Shown here in pieces: positions 16,793 to 27,400 of a DNA stretch of 64,000 bases. The notes beneath the pieces were generated by a model. It saw nothing but the letters and a program-made list of their open reading frames with translations, was not told the origin of the DNA and did not search any database. How positions within the stretch are numbered: the first letter of the stretch is position 1; the number at the start of each line of letters is the position of its first letter. This DNA comes from Granulicatella sp041433555 (GTDB lineage Bacteria; Bacillota; Bacilli; Lactobacillales; Aerococcaceae): positions 1 through 64,000 of the forward strand of contig NZ_JAPWBR010000002.1 of NCBI RefSeq assembly GCF_041433555.1. The letters run 5' to 3'. The translations under genes and the position numbers were made by a program.

Positions 16793-19582
16793 TTATTCTG
16801 CTTCAGGAACTAATGCTTCTGGGAAGTGTTCACGCACAATTGCTGCACAACGATTACATAAAGTCGGAGCATCTTCTAATGTTCCTACTTCAATCTTCAC
16901 AGCACGGCAACGTTCACAAGTTTCACCTTTGGCATGTTCAACAACGACTTTCACGCCTTCGCCTTCAACTGCATTTGCAGGAGCTTCAACGCCTTCTTGA
17001 GCCACTTCTAATTCACTGACGATGAATAATTGAGCTACATTTGTGTTTAAGCCTTCTAACAAAGTACGAACTTCATTAGATGGATATAGCGTTACTTTCG
17101 CTTCGAAGTTCTTACCGATTAATTTCTCATTACGAGCTTCTTCTAAAGCTTTCAAAGCAGTGTTACGAACTTTGAAGAATTCAGCCCATTGTGCTAATAC
17201 TTCTTCTGTATTTTCGTAGCTTTCTACTGTTGGGAATTCGGCTAATTGAACATAAGCTTCTTCTTCCTTCAAGTATTTCCAAACTTCTTCACTCGTATGA
17301 ACTAAGATTGGGCTTAGTAATTTCGTTAATTTCACTAGGATATCGTAAATAACTGTTTGCATTGCACGACGTTCATAGTTATCTTCATATTCGATATACA
17401 CAACGTCTTTTGCAAAGTCTAAGTAGAATTGTGATAAATCAACTGTACAGAAGTTCATCACTGTTTGATAAATTGTTGAGAATTCATAGTTTTCATATGC
17501 TTCTTCAATTGTCTTCACAACATCATTGAAACGAATCATCATATATTGGTCAACACTTCTTAGGTCTTTAAATGCTACGGCATGTTTAGATGGTTCGAAG
17601 TCTGTAGTATTCGCTAACATAAAGCGCATTGTGTTACGGATCTTACGGTATGCTTCAGATACTTGGTTTAAGATTTCAGTACTGATACGTACGTCTGATT
17701 CGTAGTCCACAGAAGATACCCATAGACGGATAATATCTGCCCCTTTTGTTTGCATTTCTTTTGCAGGTGAGATGACGTTTCCTAGGGATTTACTCATCTT
17801 CTTGCCTTCTCCGTCCATTACGAACCCTTGAGAAAGAACTGCTTTATAAGGCGCTTGTTTATGAACCGCTACACTTGTTGTTAAACTTGAGTTGAACCAT
17901 CCACGGTATTGGTCTGATCCTTCTAAGTATAAATCAGCTGGGAATGTTAATTCTGGACGAATACTTAATACACCAGCATGTGAGCTACCTGAGTCGAACC
18001 ATACGTCCATGATGTCCATTTCTTTTGTAAATGTGCCAGTTGGACTGCTTGGATGTGTGAATCCTTCTGGTAATAGGTCTTTTGCTTCACGCTCGAACCA
18101 TACATCAGAACCGAATTCTTCCACTAATTTCGCAACGTGCTCAATTGTTTCTGGAGTGATAATTGGTTCTCCGTTTTCACCGTAGAATACAGGAAGTGGA
18201 ACACCCCATACACGTTGACGAGAGATGACCCAGTCGCCACGGTCACGAACCATATTGTAAATACGTACTTGACCTGATGGGTGGTACCATTTCACATCAT
18301 TTTCAATCACATCTAAGATATCTTGACGGAAAGCATCAATAGACGCAAACCATTGTGGAGTTGCACGGAAGATAACAGGTTTCTTCGTTCTCCAGTCATG
18401 TGGGTAACTATGCACGAAATAGCTTAAGTGTAATAAAGCACCTTTTTCAGTTAATAAGTCTGTAATCACTTTATTTGCTTTTGCATAGAACATTCCTTCA
18501 AAACCAGGAGCTTCTGCAGTGTAATGCCCTTGGTTATCTACTGGTGATAATACATCTAAGTTGTATTTACGTGAATAGTAGAAGTCGTCTTCCCCGTGTC
18601 CAGGAGCTGAGTGAACTAAACCAGTACCGGCATCAAGAGTTACATAGTCTCCAAGCATTACTAGAGATTCACGTTCGTAGAATGGATGCCATGCTGTCGC
18701 ATATTCCAATTCAGTTCCACGGAATTCTTTTAAGACTTCAACAGATTCCCAACCTAGTGTTTCAGCAAGTGAGTTCACTAATTCTTTAGCTACGACGAAG
18801 TTTCCTTTATCAGTTTTCACTTCTACATATTCATAGTCAGGATGCACGAAGATCCCTAAGTTTGCTGGAAGTGTCCAAGGAGTAGTTGTCCAGATGACAA
18901 ATGAAGCATCCTCTGATACAACACCTTTTCCGTCTTTCACTCTGAACGCCACATAGATTGATGGGCTTTCTACGTCTTTATATTCAATTTCAGCTTCCGC
19001 CAGTGAAGATTCACTTGATGGAGACCAGTAAATTGGTTTTAATCCTTTGTAAATATAGCCATTTTCAGCCATTTTACCGAATACACGAATTTGTTCTGCT
19101 TCGAATTTTGGTTGAAGTGTTAAGTATGGTTTGTCCCATGTACCTGTAACTCCTAAACGTTTGAATTCAGCACGTTGGTTGTCCACTTGACGTAATGCGT
19201 ATTCCGCACATAATTTACGGAATTCAGCGATTGATAATTTCTTACGGTCAACCCCTTCAGCGTTTGCTAAAGCTTGTTCGATTGGAAGTCCGTGTGTATC
19301 CCATCCTGGTACGAATGGTGCACGGAATCCGCTCATTGATTTACTACGAACGATAAAGTCCTTCGAAATCTTGTTTAAGGCATGCCCCATGTGAACCGCA
19401 CCGTTTGCATATGGCGGGCCATCGTGAAGCACGAATGTTGGTTTGCCTTCATTCTTTTTCTGACGTTGTCCATAAACGTCTGCTTCTTCCCATTCTTTTT
19501 GGTAATCCAGTTCTTTTGTTGGTAAGTTCCCACGCATTGGGAATTCTGTTTTCCCAATTTGCAATGTTTCCTTCATCTTCAT
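16793..19582 (-). CDS. ileS: isoleucyl-tRNA synthetase
   Basis: A class I aminoacyl-tRNA synthetase of 929 residues that charges tRNA-Ile. The HIGH motif appears as HMGH (residues 64-67) within PPYANGAVHMGHALNK, and KMSKS is present in GKKMSKSLGN. The editing domain lies between them. The C-terminal zinc finger has two Cys pairs (CERC and CNRC). AGGAGG lies eight bases before the ATG at 19582. Expression is controlled by the T-box leader immediately upstream. The gene is monocistronic. Confidence 0.98.
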   Translation of the reverse strand: MKMKETLQIGKTEFPMRGNLPTKELDYQKEWEEADVYGQRQKKNEGKPTFVLHDGPPYANGAVHMGHALNKISKDFIVRSKSMSGFRAPFVPGWDTHGLPIEQALANAEGVDRKKLSIAEFRKLCAEYALRQVDNQRAEFKRLGVTGTWDKPYLTLQPKFEAEQIRVFGKMAENGYIYKGLKPIYWSPSSESSLAEAEIEYKDVESPSIYVAFRVKDGKGVVSEDASFVIWTTTPWTLPANLGIFVHPDYEYVEVKTDKGNFVVAKELVNSLAETLGWESVEVLKEFRGTELEYATAWHPFYERESLVMLGDYVTLDAGTGLVHSAPGHGEDDFYYSRKYNLDVLSPVDNQGHYTAEAPGFEGMFYAKANKVITDLLTEKGALLHLSYFVHSYPHDWRTKKPVIFRATPQWFASIDAFRQDILDVIENDVKWYHPSGQVRIYNMVRDRGDWVISRQRVWGVPLPVFYGENGEPIITPETIEHVAKLVEEFGSDVWFEREAKDLLPEGFTHPSSPTGTFTKEMDIMDVWFDSGSSHAGVLSIRPELTFPADLYLEGSDQYRGWFNSSLTTSVAVHKQAPYKAVLSQGFVMDGEGKKMSKSLGNVISPAKEMQTKGADIIRLWVSSVDYESDVRISTEILNQVSEAYRKIRNTMRFMLANTTDFEPSKHAVAFKDLRSVDQYMMIRFNDVVKTIEEAYENYEFSTIYQTVMNFCTVDLSQFYLDFAKDVVYIEYEDNYERRAMQTVIYDILVKLTKLLSPILVHTSEEVWKYLKEEEAYVQLAEFPTVESYENTEEVLAQWAEFFKVRNTALKALEEARNEKLIGKNFEAKVTLYPSNEVRTLLEGLNTNVAQLFIVSELEVAQEGVEAPANAVEGEGVKVVVEHAKGETCERCRAVKIEVGTLEDAPTLCNRCAAIVREHFPEALVPEAE

Positions 19583-19633
19583 TGAATTTCCTCCTTTGTT
19601 TGACTGTTTTTTTCATCTTTTGACCGTTGCGCA

Positions 19634-19878
19634 TAAAAAAAGCCCCTGCCAAGTTGCAGGGGCGAAATCATATCCGCGGTACCACCCAAATTTACAAACA
19701 AATATTTTGTTTGCCTTGGTAAATTGTTAACGCCATTTAAGCGACTCTTCTTAATCTATCGTGTATTTCAGAAAAGTTTCTAAGAGATGATTCTTGCTAT
19801 AAACAGGGACTGCCAATCTTCCACCAATAATTGGCTCTCTACAAAGTATATTTATACAATTTGTTCTCTTCATCGAAT
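19634..19878 (-). promoter_or_regulatory. T-box riboswitch of ileS
   Basis: The minus strand carries the invariant T-box GGGTGGTACCGCGG (19674-19687). It is followed by a terminator hairpin GCCCCTGC/GCAGGGGC (19642-19663) with seven T. Upstream is a stem-I-like region with paired GAGAGCC-type ends. An ATC triplet in the AGAATCATCTCTT segment near 19790 is a plausible isoleucine specifier. Uncharged tRNA-Ile would bind the specifier and T-box and allow read-through into ileS. Confidence 0.93.
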
Positions 19879-19884
19879 AGATAA

Positions 19885-19913
19885 ATTTTACGCTATTTGA
19901 AACGATTTTGCAA
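19885..19913 (-). promoter_or_regulatory. promoter of the ileS T-box transcript
   Basis: On the minus strand, TTGCAA (19908-19913) and TAAAAT (19885-19890) are separated by 17 bases, just upstream of the leader. Confidence 0.8.
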
Positions 19914-19987
19914 GATTTAAATTAGTTTATAAATTAAAAGAAGTAATGTTTTATTTAACAAACACCTGAAATAACTTGACAGAACCA

Positions 19988-20019
19988 AAAGATCCTCGGT
20001 ATTTCTACCGAGGATCTTT
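19988..20019. terminator. strong terminator downstream of the abi gene
   Basis: AAAGATCCTCGGTA pairs perfectly with TACCGAGGATCTTT around a four-base loop, a stem of 14 bp. It separates the abi gene from the ileS leader. Confidence 0.85.
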
Positions 20020-20106
20020 ATCGAAGACAATATAAAATTGATATTCTCTAACGCTCATCAGAGCAATTATTTTCTGATTACATGCTAATACACTTTTCAA
20101 ACAAAG

Positions 20107-21189
20107 TCAAGAACTTTGTCTAAAAATAATATTTGATTTAGAAAAAACTAACATATTCCAGTCTTGTTTTTTCGGATTCCCCATTTTATTTAAAAGTTTA
20201 TTATTTAATGTATTGTTTTTATTTTTATATCTTTTATTATTTCTATATAAGATTCCATTAATAACTTTCTTTAACGGCTTTGTAGATTCGAAGAAATTTA
20301 CAATCTTCAATATATCATATAATGAGAGTACAGATTGAGGCGAACCTGTTTCACTTGGTGTTAATCCAAATCTATTAACAAGAAATGTACTAATCTTAAT
20401 CTTTTTTGGTGATGTATATCTATAAATCAAATAACCATGCGCACAAGCGTTTCTAATATCCTTAATAAAATCTAACATATTTAAAAAAGCATTTCTATAG
20501 AACAAATCTAAATCAAAATCACTCATTACATTTCTTAAATCATCATCTTTTAAATAATGTAGTAAATAAATGATTTGACCAAACGTCATAGTTTCAATTG
20601 CAACCCAGAACGGAACGGCCACATGGGGATTGCCATTAAACCTAGTTACTCCAGGTTTTGGTATATATCGATTATCGCTATAAAAAGAAGCATCGATATG
20701 ATCATTATTATTAATTAATTTTCTTAAATAATGGCTATCAAAGAGTTTAAAATCATCAAAATTTGAAAATATCTTATGATTTTGATATAGCTGAAACGGA
20801 TAATTCTGAGAATACCGACTCGATTGAGGATCTATGTAATTATCTTTAATAGTATAATCCATCGTATCCTCAATTCTCCTGCAATTATTTTGAGTAAAAT
20901 GATAAGCAATTGAATTTTTTAATTTTGATTCTATTTTATCAGTAATTTCTAATATGGTCTTAGCTAGTTTCTTATTAAACTCATAAATTGCCAAAAAATC
21001 ATCTAATGATGCATTTTCATATTTTTTAGGTGAAACACTAGATAAAAACAATCCCTCAATACCATTAAACAGATTAAAATAATTGATTCTTCTTAAAGCA
21101 TCATCTAAATGTTTTTCATCAAAAGAAAGGCCCCTATTTCGTAATTTATTTTTTAACTCTTCTCGACTCTCACTAATTTTAATCCCCAT
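20107..21189 (-). CDS. Abi_2 (AbiD/AbiF-like) abortive infection protein with HEPN motif
   Basis: A protein of about 360 residues related to the lactococcal AbiD/AbiF group. The N-terminus LKNKLRNRGLSF is typical of the family. The WVAIETMTFGQIIYLLHYL segment in the middle and the putative RNase motif IRNACAHG (R-x4-H) mark a HEPN-type domain. Proteins of this kind stop phage growth, probably by RNA cleavage, but action on a specific phage cannot be inferred. The base composition is clearly more AT-rich than its neighbours, and the gene stands alone between terminators, which suggests acquisition. ATG 21189 is preferred over the in-frame GTG codons just upstream; the ribosome-binding site is weak. 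Confidence 0.88.
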   Translation of the reverse strand: MGIKISESREELKNKLRNRGLSFDEKHLDDALRRINYFNLFNGIEGLFLSSVSPKKYENASLDDFLAIYEFNKKLAKTILEITDKIESKLKNSIAYHFTQNNCRRIEDTMDYTIKDNYIDPQSSRYSQNYPFQLYQNHKIFSNFDDFKLFDSHYLRKLINNNDHIDASFYSDNRYIPKPGVTRFNGNPHVAVPFWVAIETMTFGQIIYLLHYLKDDDLRNVMSDFDLDLFYRNAFLNMLDFIKDIRNACAHGYLIYRYTSPKKIKISTFLVNRFGLTPSETGSPQSVLSLYDILKIVNFFESTKPLKKVINGILYRNNKRYKNKNNTLNNKLLNKMGNPKKQDWNMLVFSKSNIIFRQSS

Positions 21190-21325
21190 AAAACACACCA
21201 CCACTTTTTTGTTTCATCTAAATTATACCATAATCGCAGCACTTAAAAAAATATAATTTTAATTTTTATTTGTTATTAATAGTCACTTTATCAAATAATA
21301 TTAACCAAATTTTATCTAAAAGAGA

Positions 21326-21353
21326 AAACCGGCTCACATTGTGAACCGGTTTG
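21326..21353 (-). terminator. terminator of the GH101 gene
   Basis: AAACCGG/CCGGTTT with an inner TCAC/GTGA pair lies about 75 bases after the stop of the surface protein gene. The following T run is short. Confidence 0.65.
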
Positions 21354-21425
21354 AGGGCAGACTACTTTTTCAAATGGTTTGGACCGGTTAGGAGTGTCCA
21401 ATGCATTCGATATTTTCGTTCATTC

Positions 21426-24400
21426 CTAGTCTCTTTTACCTTTTTTAGGAACAGCTAGGCCTAATCCACCAAGAGCTGCAAGAATTCCTCCAATGATTCC
21501 TGGAGTTACATCTTCTACCCCTGTATTTGGTAATGTTTCTTTTGCTTCACCTGCTGCAGGCGCTGGTGCTGGTTTATTTTCTCCTTGGGCTGCACTTGGA
21601 GCTGCTGCTACTTGTGTAGTAGGTGCTGCTGGAGTTGCAGGTGTTGTTGGTGTTGCAGGTGTTGCTGGAGTAGTTGGCGTTACTGGTGTTTCACTAGCAA
21701 CAACTTTGAATGTAACTGCGTATAAACTGAAGTGTTTAACGTTAAGTGTAACGACTTTGTTTTCTCCGTTAGAGAATTCAACTTTTTCTTTCACTTCTTT
21801 TGTATCGCTTGTTACGAAGTATGCACCATCTACTTCTTTATCAACTGGGAATGTTACTTTAGCATCCCCTTCAACACGAACTGCTTTACCATCTTTGTCA
21901 ACGAAAGTAATTTCATAACCTTGATATTCTTTTCCTTCAAGACCTTTAATTGTTTCGTCCACTTTTTCAACTTTAAGCATCTTGATGTTCTTATCAAGAA
22001 GTTTAGTTGGTACTTCAACGACTACTGGAGTATCTCCATTTTCGTCTTCAAATCTCGCAATACCTTTTTCCTTATCAACCGTTACCTTCACACCATCTGT
22101 TTCGTATAGAGGTAATTCTACAGCTGGTTGGTCTGGTGTTGGTTTCTCTGGATCTGGAGTTGGTTTCTCTGGATCTGGAGTTGGCTTCTCTGGATCTGGA
22201 GTTGGTTTCTCTGGATCTGGAGTTGGTTTCTCTGGGTCTGGAGTTGGTTTCTCTGGATTTGGAGTTGGCTTCTCTGGATCTGGAGTTGGCTTCTCTGGAT
22301 CTGGAGTTGGTTTCTCTGGATCTGGAGTTGGCTTCTCTGGATCTGGAGTTGGTTTCTCTGGATCTGGAGTTGGTTTCTCTGGATCTGGAGTTGGTTTCTC
22401 TGGATCTGGTGTTGGTTTCTCTGGATCTGGAGTTGGCTTCTCTGGATCTGGAGTTGGTTTCTCTGGATCTGGAGTTGGTTTCTCTGGATCTGGAGTTGGA
22501 TCTGGATCCGGTTGAACTTCAGTTTCCTTAATTTCTTTCAAGCCTTCTACCAATTTACTAATTGCATTTGGTGTTAATAAGTTGCTTTCTGCAAGACCAT
22601 TCTTGTATGCTTCAACCGCTGCTAAGTATTCTTTAGCATCTTTACGGTCAATCTTACGAACACGTTCTACTTCAGCGTTATATGCTGCTTCGTCTAATGG
22701 TTTATCATCTTCTACTGGAAGAACGAAGCGTAATTCTGCTGCTGAAATATGACCATAGTCACCGTATGTTTCATTACCTGTGAAAATAGCTTTCTTCACT
22801 TTGATTGGAGCATCGAAGTTAATGACTTTTGTCTTCGCGTTATTTGCCCAACCAGTAAAGTTGAAGTGATGTTCTTGGTCGTTTTCATCAAATACTGTTA
22901 GGCTACCGCTCATGACACGTCCGTTTGGTCCTGAAGGACGAGGAACATATTCAAAGCGAGTTGCTTCCATTGGTTTATGGAATCGAACAGTTAATGGTTT
23001 ACCTAAGCTGTCTACTCCATAAGGTGTATGCCATAGTGAGTTTGTGCTGCCATCAAATGCATACCAAGGATTATCTTGTTCTTCAAATGAAGCTTCAACA
23101 TCTTGAATATCATCCCAGTCTGGAGCGCTACGTTTCACTTCAAGAGCTTCTTTTGCTGCGTTCACACGTTCTACAAGAGCTTTGGCATCATCTACACTAA
23201 TGTTTTCGTCTGCTTCTAATAAAGCTGCTACAGCGTCTTTATATGCATTCAACGAATCTTGTTTGTAGTTGCCGTTTACAATTGGAGTGTTCTTATCGAA
23301 CGCTTCATCCACAAGCATCTTACCTGTTAACTTGATTTCTTCAATTTCAAGATTATCTAACATGAAGTCTTTATAACCTTTGAAGTTAATTTCGTTATTG
23401 TTTGAATCTCCTTTAGTATCTGCACCACGCGCATTTGAGTAAATACCGATCCAAGTATTTCCACCTTTTTCACCAGTAACATAGTAGCTTACTTTCTTAG
23501 GAGTTGATGAATTTTCCCAAGTGTTTTCTAAGTCGTATTTCGTTAATTTACTACGACGAGTATTTTCGCCATTACCGATTACGAATGAGTATGCTCCATT
23601 TGAACCTGCTTCATAATCAAAGGTTACTTTATAAGTCTTGCCTTCTTCGAAGCGGAAGTTTTGTGGAATTGTTTGGTAAACGAGTTTGTCATATCCTGAT
23701 AAACCGTTTGTCTTCAATGACCAGTTGCCTTCGATTACGTCGTTGACTTTCTTACCGTTCCAGCCACGTTGTGTATACGGTTTGTGTTTTTCAGATAAGT
23801 GAGTACGGTTATCTTGTACGCCTTCAACATCCCCTACTACGAATGGGAAGATACCTTGAGGCACTTCTTCAAAGTCTTGTTTGAATTTACCATTTTCTGT
23901 GTCGTGTTTTTTGTTGTACATTACAGATTGGTTTTCAAATACACGAATTTCATCGAAGTAAGTTGCTGCTGTATCTGCATCACGTCCAAGTTCTAATGTC
24001 ACGTTAGAAACATCTTCGCCTGTTGTGAAGTATACATACATGTTTTGGAAGTAACTTGTATTATCCACTGTCGCATTCTTCTTAAGTGTGTTATGCGCAT
24101 GTGCTTGTACATAGTTCTTCGCAATTGATTTGTTTGTGTAGTTAGAAATTACTTTGTCGCCTACACGGATTGTGATATCTGCACGTGCATCGCTTCGGTT
24201 ATCCACGCCCACATAAACAGCATATCTTGTATTTGGTTTCAAGTCTGTTAATCGTTGTTTCAATGTCACACGTTCAGTGTTTCCTTGAATACGTAACATT
24301 TCGTTAGCTCCTTGAGATTTCACGATTTCAGCATGAGCGCTGTCACCAGTTTTTTCCCAATGATCTAATGTTCCACTGTTGAAACCTTGGTCATAGATAT

Positions 24401-27400
24401 GTAGCCCTTCACTCCATACCATTGTCTTCTTGCCTTGAGCAGCTTTGTAAAGTACATATGGTTGGTTCGCATCGCCAGTAATTTGAATCTTACGGTCTGC
24501 GCCGACTGTTAATTCTACAACATCTTTCTTACCTTGGTCTGTTAGACGGTAAAGGTATACTTTATCTCCAGTCCAATCTTCTGGAAGAGTCCATTCAGTT
24601 GTTCCACCTTCAGTCGTGTAGAAGTACATCTTTTCTTTGTCACCTGTTAAAGCTTTACCGTTTTCATCCCAGTTCCATGGTACTAAGTAGCTTCCGCCAT
24701 TTTCGATCACACGGCCGTTTAATGTTGTGACACGTTTGCGGTAGTCTGGGCTGTTAGGGTCGTTTGATTGACGAACAATTTTTACTTCGTCCCCATTGTC
24801 ATTTGTTAAATCAACTTCCATTTCTGGAGTCCACTTGTAGTTTTGACCATTATCGCTCATTGCGACTGGGTTTCCGTTCACCCATTTAGATACTTTGTAG
24901 TGTTGGAAGTACTTCGTCATAATGTTGTTTTCGAAGAGGTTACGAATATATCCTTCGTAGTCGCTTCGACCTTGCCATCCTTCGAAGTCTTTCATGTTAT
25001 ATCCACCTAGTAATGGATAGTTAGCAGCACCACCGTAGCTTGGATAGTCACCCACCCATGAGTCTTTTTGGTGGTTACGGATGAATCGAGTGATATTTGA
25101 GTTAATCCCTTTCAATGTATATCCACCGTAAGTTAAGTCAGCAGCCCAGTGTTGGAATGTTGAGTCATATTCCGCACCGAAGCCCCACTCGATAGCCATA
25201 CGCCAACCTTGAGCGTTTAATTCTTTAGCTAGTACGTGAGTTGGCCAAGCAGTGTTGTCCCCTGATTGTCCGTTACCCCAAACGTCCACATAGATGAAGT
25301 CTAAGTCGCCGCCAAGTTTTTCTCTTAATTCTTTCCAACGATCTAAACGTCCATGTGATAAGTCATATTCTGCATCAATGTTGATACCTTGGTCTAACCA
25401 GTTCCAACCGTACATATATGTTCCGTCAGAGTTTCTACGTAAAATCGCTTCGCTGAAGTATTTAGATTCAGGATATGTTTCAGAAGCATTGACGTGAATA
25501 CCGATTTTAGCACCATATTCTTTTGCTCTAGCTAATAATTTCTTGAAGTCTTCAACGCCACCGATTCTCTTACCGATATCTGCATAGTTTAAGTGACCTG
25601 AGTCGTGACCTTCACTACCATATCCTTTAAGTAGGATTGATTGTCCTAATCCGTCTGTGTGTAAGTTAATCTTCTTAATACCATCTAATGTCATTAAGAA
25701 TGGGTTTTGCGCTTGAGATGCGAAGTTCATCGCAATACGATACGCTACTAAATCTGGAACAGATTCTGCTCCTTTTGGATTGTTCATGATATTACGATAT
25801 GCGATCGCACCATCTTGCCAGTCCACAACATTATCTTTGTTTAAGTCTTTTGTAATGACTACTTTAGAACTTGGTAAGTCTAATGTGTATTCAGGGAATA
25901 CTAAGTTCTTATAAGCACGTTGGTACCAGTAAGGTGAGCTTTGGATACCAATGTAGTTGACTCCATCAACTCTTTGTAGTGCAGTAGTTATACGTGCAAA
26001 GTCATTTCCTTGGTAAGTAAATTGCGAGTTACTCCAAACGGATGCTGCTAATTCATTTGAAGAAACAAATCCATACATGAAGCCATATGCGTAATCATTC
26101 ATCTTGCCTGTCTTCAAGTCTAAATGATAGTCTCCTGCTCTATGTGTGTTTGTAGACATTTGAGCCCCGTCGAATTTCGCATTTTGTTTATTAGAACCAA
26201 CAGAAACAAGTGTGTTTCCTGGGAATTCAATTGTTTGGATTAATTTGCGAACATTGTCGATTGGTTTACCCATTTCAACATTGTTTTTGTTCACTACTTT
26301 TGTCACATCGAAATGCATTTCGTTGCCGACTAATTGTAATTTCACAGTGATTTCAGCGTTGATGAATTCATCATCGTTTCTCACTGTCATTACATATTCT
26401 GCAGTAGTGTCATCAATTTTACGGTATTGAACTTCTGGAGTGACTAACACACCGTTGATTGACATTTTATCTAATTTTTGAACTTGACCTGTTAACGTTT
26501 TTCCATCTAATTCATATTCTTTAACACGTGGAAACGCCGTGTCGATGATTGCTTTTAATTGTTCAGATTGTAAAGTTTCGTAATGAACATCTTGATCATT
26601 ACGACGGAAACCATCATCTACAGCAGGAGTTTCTTCTTCTGGCTTAATGTTTTCTTGGTTATCCGCTTTGATCGATACAGATGTTAATTCTTTATAATAT
26701 GATCCCGCTTTAAGGTAAACTTTATTAACATCAGCTAAAGCGTTCTTGACAGCTTCTGGAACGACTTCTGTACTAAATAAAGCTTGTCCATTATTTGTAG
26801 CGTTTAATTGACCATCTTTCTTGTAAACGATAGATAGATGATTTTCTTCACCAATATTAGGTGCTTCTACACGAGTCTTACTATACCAAGTGTTTACATT
26901 TGGTCCTTTATATTGCCAGAACCAACCGCCCTTGTCATACCCAACAAAGATATTGTTGTCATTATCTTTATATTTTAGATATACCCCAAAGCGAGTTTCT
27001 GCAGGAGCTGAATTTGCTTTGAACGTTAAGTCAACGCTTACATTTCCTTCCGCATCCGCTTGTAATCCAGCTTTTTCGAATAAAGCTTCGTTTGCTCCAT
27101 TGTCGTTAGCTGTTGTTGAAGTTAATTTGTTGTAGCGTACTCCGCCTTCTTCAACGACTTCAACATTCCCTTTCACACGGCTTACTGAGTCCCACTCTTT
27201 TTTCACTTCGGCTGTTGCTTCACGAGTTTCACCAGTCGCTTCACGAGTTTCACCTGTTGCTGCTTCTGCTGGTTTTTCCTCAGCTGGTTTAGCTTCAGCA
27301 GGTTTAGCTTCAGCAGGTTTAGCTTCAGCTGGTTTAGCTTCAGCTGGTTTAGCCTCTTCTTTTTCGGTTGCTGCTTCAGTAGCTTTTTCTTCTACTTTAT

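Noticed and set aside
22130..22507. Possible CRISPR array because of regular 21-bp repeats
   Set aside because: Units are contiguous, in frame and lack spacers, and no cas genes are present.
21982..22577. Several plus-strand frames with Ser/Gly or Leu/Trp repeats
   Set aside because: They are shadows of the PTPDPEK heptad array in all three reverse frames, not genes.
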